The notes beneath the pieces were generated by a model. It saw only the letters and a program-made list of their open reading frames with translations. It was not told the DNA's origin and ran no database searches. A stretch of DNA of 64,000 bases from the NCBI RefSeq assembly GCF_003814555.1, contig NZ_RKQN01000002.1, positions 620,001-684,000 on the forward strand, read 5' to 3'. This DNA is from Vulcaniibacterium tengchongense. GTDB taxonomy: Bacteria; Pseudomonadota; Gammaproteobacteria; Xanthomonadales; Xanthomonadaceae. The position numbers and the translations under genes were made by a program. Shown in pieces: positions 59,562 to 64,000 of the stretch (within the stretch, counting starts at the first letter, position 1; every line of letters starts with the position of its first letter).

Positions 59562-60551
59562 CTAGCCCGCGGCCCCCGCCAGCCGCTCGGCGATCCAGCG
59601 CTCGGCGAAGCCTTGCAGCCGCGCGCTTTCGAGGAAACCGCAGTGGCCGCCCCACGGCGACAGCTCCAGGCGGGCATGGGCGGGCAGGCGCAGGCTGCGG
59701 AAGCCGTCGACCGGGATCACCGGGTCGTCCTCGGCCATCAGGATGCTCGCCGGCACCTGCAGCGCGGCCAGGCGCTCGCCGGCGATCGAATAGCCGTCGA
59801 AGTAGCGTTCGAGCGTGCCGAACTCGGTGTGGCGCTCGACCAGCCACTGGGTCAGCGGGCGCATGCGCAGGTTGAGCACGCGGTCGTCGAAGGCGTGCAC
59901 GTGCGGGAACAGCGCGCGCTTGCGCAGCAGCGAGTCGCGCCACTTGCGCTCGAAGTACCACAGGTACAGCGGCAGGGTCTGCTCCATCCAGTCCATGGTG
60001 CGGGCCGGGTCCAGCACCGGGCACACCGCGCACACGTGCGCCAGCTCCAGCCCCGCGGCCGGCGCGCGCAGGGCCAGGCGCAGGGCGAAGTTGCCGCCGA
60101 GCGAGTAGCCCGCCACCGCCATCGGCCGGCGCGGGAAGCGCGCGGCGACGTCGCGCGCGGCGTGCACCACCTCGTCGATGAGGTTGGAATGGAAGATGCC
60201 CTCGTTGAGGTGGTGGGTGCCGCCGTGGTCACGGAAGTTGAGCCGGAACACCTCGAAGCCGCGGCGCAGCAGCTCGGCCGCGGTCAGGCGCATGTAGCTG
60301 GAGTCGGCGCTGCCTTCCCAGCCGTGCAGCAGCAGCGCCAGGCCGCGCGGCTCGGCGCCCGGCAGCACGCTGTGCAGCCCGTGCAGGCGCACGCCGCCGC
60401 CGCCGTCGATCAGGTGCCCGGTGGTGACCGCGCCGAGCGCCGCCAGGCGGCGCTCGCCGTGGCGGCGGCGCAGCGGGCTGGTGCCGAGCACCGACTGCAC
60501 GTGCGGGTTGCGCAGCCAGGTCGGCGGGCGGTAGTCGGCGGCGGTGAGCAT
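59562..60551 (-). CDS. YheT/EMB8-type alpha/beta hydrolase
   Basis: A 329-residue hydrolase of the YheT (UPF0017/COG0429) group. It begins with the family phrase PPTWLRNPHVQSVLGTSPLR, then oxyanion-loop LLLHGWEGSADSSYM, nucleophile elbow GYSLGGN, late Asp in LMAEDDPVIP and His in SPWGGHCGFLES. The internal FRLNFRDHGGTHHLNEG is also typical. Family members are probably carboxylesterases, though the natural substrate is not established. ATG 60551 leads directly into the conserved start MLTAADYRPPTW. The PlsC gene on the same strand ends 143 bases upstream, so co-transcription is possible. Confidence 0.93.
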   Translation of the reverse strand: MLTAADYRPPTWLRNPHVQSVLGTSPLRRRHGERRLAALGAVTTGHLIDGGGGVRLHGLHSVLPGAEPRGLALLLHGWEGSADSSYMRLTAAELLRRGFEVFRLNFRDHGGTHHLNEGIFHSNLIDEVVHAARDVAARFPRRPMAVAGYSLGGNFALRLALRAPAAGLELAHVCAVCPVLDPARTMDWMEQTLPLYLWYFERKWRDSLLRKRALFPHVHAFDDRVLNLRMRPLTQWLVERHTEFGTLERYFDGYSIAGERLAALQVPASILMAEDDPVIPVDGFRSLRLPAHARLELSPWGGHCGFLESARLQGFAERWIAERLAGAAG

Positions 60552-60694
60552 GGGGGAGTTCGGGGACGCGGGCCGCAGCGGCAAGCTTAGCGCCTGGCAG
60601 CGAGGCACGAGCGCGCCGCGGGAAACGAGAGGCACGGCCCGCCGCTCCCGGCGCCCCTCGCCGGTTCGCCGCTCGCGTCCGGCCGGCCGGCCGC

Positions 60695-61498
60695 TCAGCG
60701 GGTCATCGCCTCGACGATGCGCGCGCGCGCCAGCTCGGCGATGCGGCGGCGGCCCTCGGCCTGGCCGGGCTGGATCGGCTCGAGGAAGTGCACCTCGGCC
60801 GGCCGCGGCGGTTCGCCGAGCAGGCGCAGGAAATTGGCCAGGAAGCTCTCGCGCGGCTGGAACGCGACCACGTGCTGGGCCTCGCCGCGCTCGCCGTAGC
60901 GCAGCGCGACCGGCTGCACCGGCACCCCGGCCTCGACCGCGGCGAGGAAGATGCGCGCGTGGAACGGGCCGATCTCGCGCCCGCCGCGGGTGCCGCCCTC
61001 CGGGAACACGCCGACGCTGCGGCCGCCGCGCAGCCGGCCCAGCATCTCGTGCAGCACCCCGCCCAGCGACTCGGTGCTGCCGCGGGCGTGGAAGATGGTC
61101 TCGCCGCGCGCGGCCAGCCAGCCGACCACCGGCCAGCTCTGGATCTCGCGCTTGGCGACGAAGCCCATCATCCGCTGGCTGTGCAGCGCCTCGATGTCGA
61201 TCCAGCTGACGTGGTTGGCGACGAACATCGCCGCGCCCGGCAGCGGCTCGCCGAAGCGGCGCAGGCGGAAGCCGAAGATGCGCATCAGGCCGGCCGACCA
61301 GGCGCGGATCAGGCGGTGCTCGAGCGTTTCCTCGCCGATCCGCAGGTTGCGGGTCAACGGGGTCATCATCAGCAGCACCAGCGGCAGGTCGACCAGCACG
61401 TGCCAGAGCAGCAGCGGCACCCGGTACGCGTAGCGCAGCGGGCGCCACCGGTCGGCGGCGGCGGAAGGTGCTTCGGAGGGGGCGAGCATCGCTCGCAT
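60695..61498 (-). CDS. plsC: 1-acyl-sn-glycerol-3-phosphate acyltransferase (PlsC)
   Basis: A 267-residue inner-membrane acyltransferase making phosphatidic acid from lysophosphatidic acid. A hydrophobic anchor (VPLLLWHVLVDLPLVLLMM) precedes block I NHVSWIDIEAL (the H-x4-D catalytic pair), block II-like AKREIQSWPVVGWLA and block III FPEGGTRGGREIGPFHARI. The end carries PVQPVALRYGERGE. Start is ATG 61498 or 61489 (MRAMLAP); neither has a clear ribosome-binding site. Genomes of this group encode several PlsC paralogues, so a specialised role (for example lipid modification) is possible. Confidence 0.93.
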   Translation of the reverse strand: MRAMLAPSEAPSAAADRWRPLRYAYRVPLLLWHVLVDLPLVLLMMTPLTRNLRIGEETLEHRLIRAWSAGLMRIFGFRLRRFGEPLPGAAMFVANHVSWIDIEALHSQRMMGFVAKREIQSWPVVGWLAARGETIFHARGSTESLGGVLHEMLGRLRGGRSVGVFPEGGTRGGREIGPFHARIFLAAVEAGVPVQPVALRYGERGEAQHVVAFQPRESFLANFLRLLGEPPRPAEVHFLEPIQPGQAEGRRRIAELARARIVEAMTR

Positions 61499-61634
61499 TC
61501 TGCCGCAAAGCCGGGGAGGGGTGAATTGGAACGCACGCGCCGCGCGGCACTGCCGGCGCCGCTCCGGGGAGCGCCGGGCACGGCACGCTGCGCCGCACAG
61601 CGGCCGCCCGCGCGCCTTCGGCTAGCATGGCGCG

Positions 61635-62696
61635 ATGCTCCGCCGATCCAAGCCCCCGGACGCCGCCGCCACGCCCGCCGGGCCCGCACGCCCGCGCATG
61701 GAAGACGTCGCCGCCGCGGCCGGGGTGTCGATGAAGACGGTGTCGCGGGTGTTCAACCGCGAACCGAACGTGCGCGAGGCCACCCGCCGGCGCGTCGAGG
61801 AGGCGGCCAAGCGGCTCAACTACCTGCCCAACACGTCCGCCCGCAGCCTCGCCGCCAACCGCTCGTACCTGGTCGCGCTGCTATACGACAACCCGTCGTC
61901 GAACTACATCATGGAAGTGATCGACGGCGTGCTCGACGCCTGCCGCAGCGCGGACTACAACCTGATGCTGCGGCCGGTCGACTACGCCGGCGCCGGCCAC
62001 GTCGAGGCGGTCGGGCAGGTGATCGCGCAGTACCGGCCGGACGGCCTGGTGCTGACGCCGCCGCTGACCGACGACGGCGCCCTGCTCGAGCGCCTGCGCC
62101 ACCTCGGCGTGCGCTACGCCGGGCTGTCGGCCAAGCCCGGCAACGTCCGCATCGGCGCGGTGCTGGACGAGCGCCGCGCGGTCGCGGAGATGCTCGCCCA
62201 CGTGGTCGCGCTCGGCCATCGCCGCATCGGCCACATCACCGGCCACCGCGACCACGGCGCGCGCGCCTGGCGCCTGGCCGGCTACCGCGACGGCCTGCGC
62301 CGCGCCGGCATCGCCTACGACCCGGCGCTGGTGGTCGAGGGCCGCCACACCTTCGAGTCCGGCGTCGCCGGCGCGCGCCGCCTGCTCGACCTGGCGCACC
62401 CGCCGAGCGCGATCTTCGCCGCCAACGACGACACCGCCGCCGGGGTGATCTTCGAGGCCAGCGAGCGCGGCCTGCGCGTGCCCGACGACCTGTCGGTGTT
62501 CGGTTTCGACGACACGCCGTTGTCGCGGCAGATCTGGCCCGGGCTGAGCACCGTGCGCCAGCCCAGCCGCGAGATGGGCCGGATCGCCGCCGAGCAGTTG
62601 CTGCGGGAGATCCGCGGCACCGGCACGGGGCGCGTGGTGCGGGTGCCGTACCAGCTGCAGCTGCGCCGCTCCATCGGCCCGCGACGGCGGGCGTGA
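61635..62696 (+). CDS. LacI/GalR-family transcriptional repressor
   Basis: A 353-residue regulator. The helix-turn-helix and hinge are classical: MEDVAAAAGVSMKTVSRVFN, then REATRRRVEEAAKRLNYLPN and ARSLAANRSYLVALLYDN. The periplasmic-binding-protein-like effector domain (about 75-345) contains GALGHRRIGHITG-type sequence (VALGHRRIGHITGH), AIFAANDDTAAGVIFEA and VFGFDDTPLSRQIWPGLSTV. Such SalR-like members usually sense a sugar. No sugar-use genes are adjacent in the window, so effector and targets are unknown. The start has an 20-residue proline-rich leader before the HTH. Confidence 0.93.
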   Translation: MLRRSKPPDAAATPAGPARPRMEDVAAAAGVSMKTVSRVFNREPNVREATRRRVEEAAKRLNYLPNTSARSLAANRSYLVALLYDNPSSNYIMEVIDGVLDACRSADYNLMLRPVDYAGAGHVEAVGQVIAQYRPDGLVLTPPLTDDGALLERLRHLGVRYAGLSAKPGNVRIGAVLDERRAVAEMLAHVVALGHRRIGHITGHRDHGARAWRLAGYRDGLRRAGIAYDPALVVEGRHTFESGVAGARRLLDLAHPPSAIFAANDDTAAGVIFEASERGLRVPDDLSVFGFDDTPLSRQIWPGLSTVRQPSREMGRIAAEQLLREIRGTGTGRVVRVPYQLQLRRSIGPRRRA

Positions 62697-62766
62697 GTGG
62701 GCGAAGCGGGGAACCAAGAGAAGCGCGGCCTGCGCCGGCGTCCCCGCTCCTGTCCCCCGCGCCCCG

Positions 62767-63213
62767 TCATCCGCTCCTCGCCACCACGGCCAGGGTCAGC
62801 CGCGACACGCACACCGGCCGGCCGCGTTCGTCCTCGATCCGGATCTCCCAGACCTGGGTGCTGCGGCCGACGTGCAGTGGGCGCGCGGTGCCGGTCACCA
62901 CGCCCTCGCGCACGCCGCGCAGGTGGTTGGCGTTGATCTCGATGCCGACCACGCCCTGGCCCTCGCCCACGCACAGGCCGCCGGCGCTGCTGCCGAGCGT
63001 CTCCGCCAGCAGCACCGAGGCGCCGCCGTGGAGCAGACCGTACGGTTGCCGGGTGCGGGCGTCGACCGGCATGGTCGCGCGCAGGTAGTCCGGGCCGAGT
63101 TCGGTGAAGACGATGCCCAGCGGCTCCATCGCGGTGCCGCGGGACAGGGCGTTGAGGTCGTCGAGGGATACGCCGGGGCGGAACAGCGGCGCGGGATCGG
63201 CAGGCGGAGTCAT
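62767..63213 (-). CDS. Hotdog-fold acyl-CoA thioesterase (YdiI/MenI-like)
   Basis: A 148-residue single hotdog domain. It has the YdiI/4-hydroxybenzoyl-CoA thioesterase pattern: RATMPVDARTRQPYGLLHGGASVLLAETLGS (split: RATMPVDARTRQPYG and LLHGGASVLLAETLGS) with the catalytic Glu in the helix, followed by GIEINANHLRGVREGVVTG and VWEIRIEDERGRPVCVSRLT. Family members hydrolyse aryl- or acyl-CoA, including DHNA-CoA for menaquinone synthesis; most Xanthomonads use ubiquinone, so a housekeeping salvage role is likelier. ATG 63213 fits the family start. Confidence 0.9.
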   Translation of the reverse strand: MTPPADPAPLFRPGVSLDDLNALSRGTAMEPLGIVFTELGPDYLRATMPVDARTRQPYGLLHGGASVLLAETLGSSAGGLCVGEGQGVVGIEINANHLRGVREGVVTGTARPLHVGRSTQVWEIRIEDERGRPVCVSRLTLAVVARSG

Positions 63214-63344
63214 CGCCGCACGATAGCCGAGCGCCGCGTCCGGCGGCCAGCCCGGCGGGGCCGGGCGGCGGAACAAAAAGCGGTCCGATCGGGGCGCCGC
63301 CGTGCCGGCGGCCGCTGCGCCATCCGGACCGGGGGAAACCGGGC

Positions 63345-63539
63345 TCAGGCGCAGCGGAAGCGCGGCTGCATCCACTCGCGCACGTAGCGGCGCTCGCTGG
63401 CGTAGCCGCTGCTGTTGCCGTAGCCGATGCCGAAGTCGCGCTCGCGATGGACGTGGCGGGCCGGCGCGGCGGCCGGCAGGGGCGTGCGCAGGGGCGCGGC
63501 GGCCGGGGCGTTCGGGGCGGAAAGGCGCGGGGCGTTCAT
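63345..63539 (-). CDS. Small orphan protein, copy 2 of a tandem pair
   Basis: A 64-residue protein with start ATG 63539 behind a GAGAG ribosome-binding site. The first 28 residues are Ala/Pro-rich. The rest, RERDFGIGYGNSSGYASERR and YVREWMQPRFRCA, is nearly identical in pattern to the protein encoded 28 bases upstream (63567-63746), including the invariant final RFRCA. No signal peptide or membrane span. I do not know this family; the conservation between copies with diverged linkers indicates both are translated. Confidence 0.75.
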   Translation of the reverse strand: MNAPRLSAPNAPAAAPLRTPLPAAAPARHVHRERDFGIGYGNSSGYASERRYVREWMQPRFRCA

Positions 63540-63566
63540 GGTCTTGCTCTCGGTGGGAACGGCGGG

Positions 63567-63746
63567 TCAGGCGCAACGGAAGCGCGACGGCGCCCAGTCG
63601 CGGGTATAGCGCGGCACGCTGGCGTAGCCGCTACTGCTGCCGTAGCCGACGCCGAAGTCGCGTTCGCGGTGGGCGCGGCGGGCGGCCAGCAGCACGACGG
63701 GGGCCGGGGCGGCGGGGTGGGTCGGGGCGGGGCGGGAAGCGTTCAT
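63567..63746 (-). CDS. Small orphan protein, copy 1 of a tandem pair
   Basis: A 59-residue protein, start ATG 63746 behind AAGGA. It shares the block RERDFGVGYGSSSGYASVPR and RYTRDWAPSRFRCA with the following gene, preceded by a different Ala/Pro/Val-rich leader. Both chains end in Cys-Ala. The pair likely forms one short transcript driven from the AT-rich region 63770-63800, which contains an inverted repeat. Tyr/Gly/Ser-rich composition could suit a flexible RNA- or membrane-associated peptide, but function is unknown. Confidence 0.75.
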   Translation of the reverse strand: MNASRPAPTHPAAPAPVVLLAARRAHRERDFGVGYGSSSGYASVPRYTRDWAPSRFRCA

Positions 63747-63776
63747 GGCGGTGTCCTTCGTGGGGTGTGCGTTGGT

Positions 63777-63796
63777 GTGTTGGTAAAGTACAACAC
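63777..63796. promoter_or_regulatory. Candidate operator/promoter of the small tandem genes
   Basis: Perfect inverted repeat GTGTTG-N8-CAACAC with AT-rich centre GTAAAGTA, 31 bases upstream of the first small gene in otherwise very GC-rich DNA. It overlaps where -10/-35 elements would be expected (a TTGAGC lies just upstream on the minus strand). A repressor site is plausible; the protein is unknown. Confidence 0.5.
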
Positions 63797-64000
63797 CAGC
63801 TCAATCCCGCCATGGGCCGGAAGTCACCCCACCGAAGACCTAGGCCGGGCGGGTCCGGCGGGGCCGGGGCGGAACACATCGATAGGAGATGGCGCGGCGC
63901 GCCGTTCGGTTGCCATGACCGATGGCCTAGCCGGAGCACGAGGGGAGAGGAACGGGAGAGGCGGAGCGCGGCGTTGCCGTGCTGCACGGCGCCGCCCTTC

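Overview
The window is very GC-rich (about 70% or more) and densely coded. Gene content (a tandem-domain methylglyoxal synthase, a TorF-glnK-amtB operon, an ECF sigma factor with a TPR Ser/Thr kinase, a YadA-type adhesin, a thymidine kinase lacking its zinc cysteines) fits a gammaproteobacterium of the Xanthomonadaceae/Lysobacteraceae (Lysobacter, Luteimonas or Xanthomonas type). The species is inference. I saw no rRNA, tRNA, CRISPR array, transposase or phage gene.

Layout. 1-6.3 kb: 3'-truncated tex, a secreted alpha/beta hydrolase, an EF-hand protein, a fatty-acid desaturase, then mutM on the other strand. 6.3-9.8 kb: ECF sigma factor plus membrane Ser/Thr kinase with TPRs. 9.9-15.9 kb: tdk, methylglyoxal synthase, a Sel1-like exported protein, rep, a YaeR-type glyoxalase-fold protein and sodC. 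15.9-18.6 kb: ntrBC. 19.1-20.4 kb: two small orphan genes and a DUF4019 protein. 20.6-30.3 kb: a 2943-residue trimeric autotransporter adhesin followed by a TpgA-like OmpA lipoprotein. 31.4-36.3 kb: a three-gene membrane/redox operon, a cupin, and a PQQ-type sugar dehydrogenase fused to a PEBP/YbhB domain. 36.6-48.7 kb: a tightly coupled three-gene operon encoding a 2160-residue repeat protein with C-terminal OmpA-like modules, a 1230-residue outer-membrane protein and a 647-residue DUF11 protein. 49.2-53.9 kb: nitrogen assimilation (torF-glnK-amtB and glnA). 53.9-64 kb: uppP, a META/DUF4377 lipoprotein, a second PEBP protein, a TPR protein with a sulfotransferase-like end, a YheT-like hydrolase, PlsC, a LacI-type regulator, a hotdog thioesterase, and two tandem paralogous small proteins.

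How the parts fit. The Ntr circuit is visible at sequence level. NtrBC, PII (GlnK), AmtB and glutamine synthetase are all present. glnA has a sigma-54 promoter with two upstream NtrC-type palindromes 30 bp apart, and a similar palindrome sits directly in front of ntrB.

The most interesting signal links the two giant surface loci. Upstream of both the adhesin-tpgA operon and the 12-kb DUF11/OMP operon lies a direct-repeat array of the hexamer GGTGAG with exact 10-bp periodicity. This suggests one regulator controls two surface systems about 18 kb apart. The DUF11/OMP operon is the best candidate here for an undescribed cell-surface assembly.
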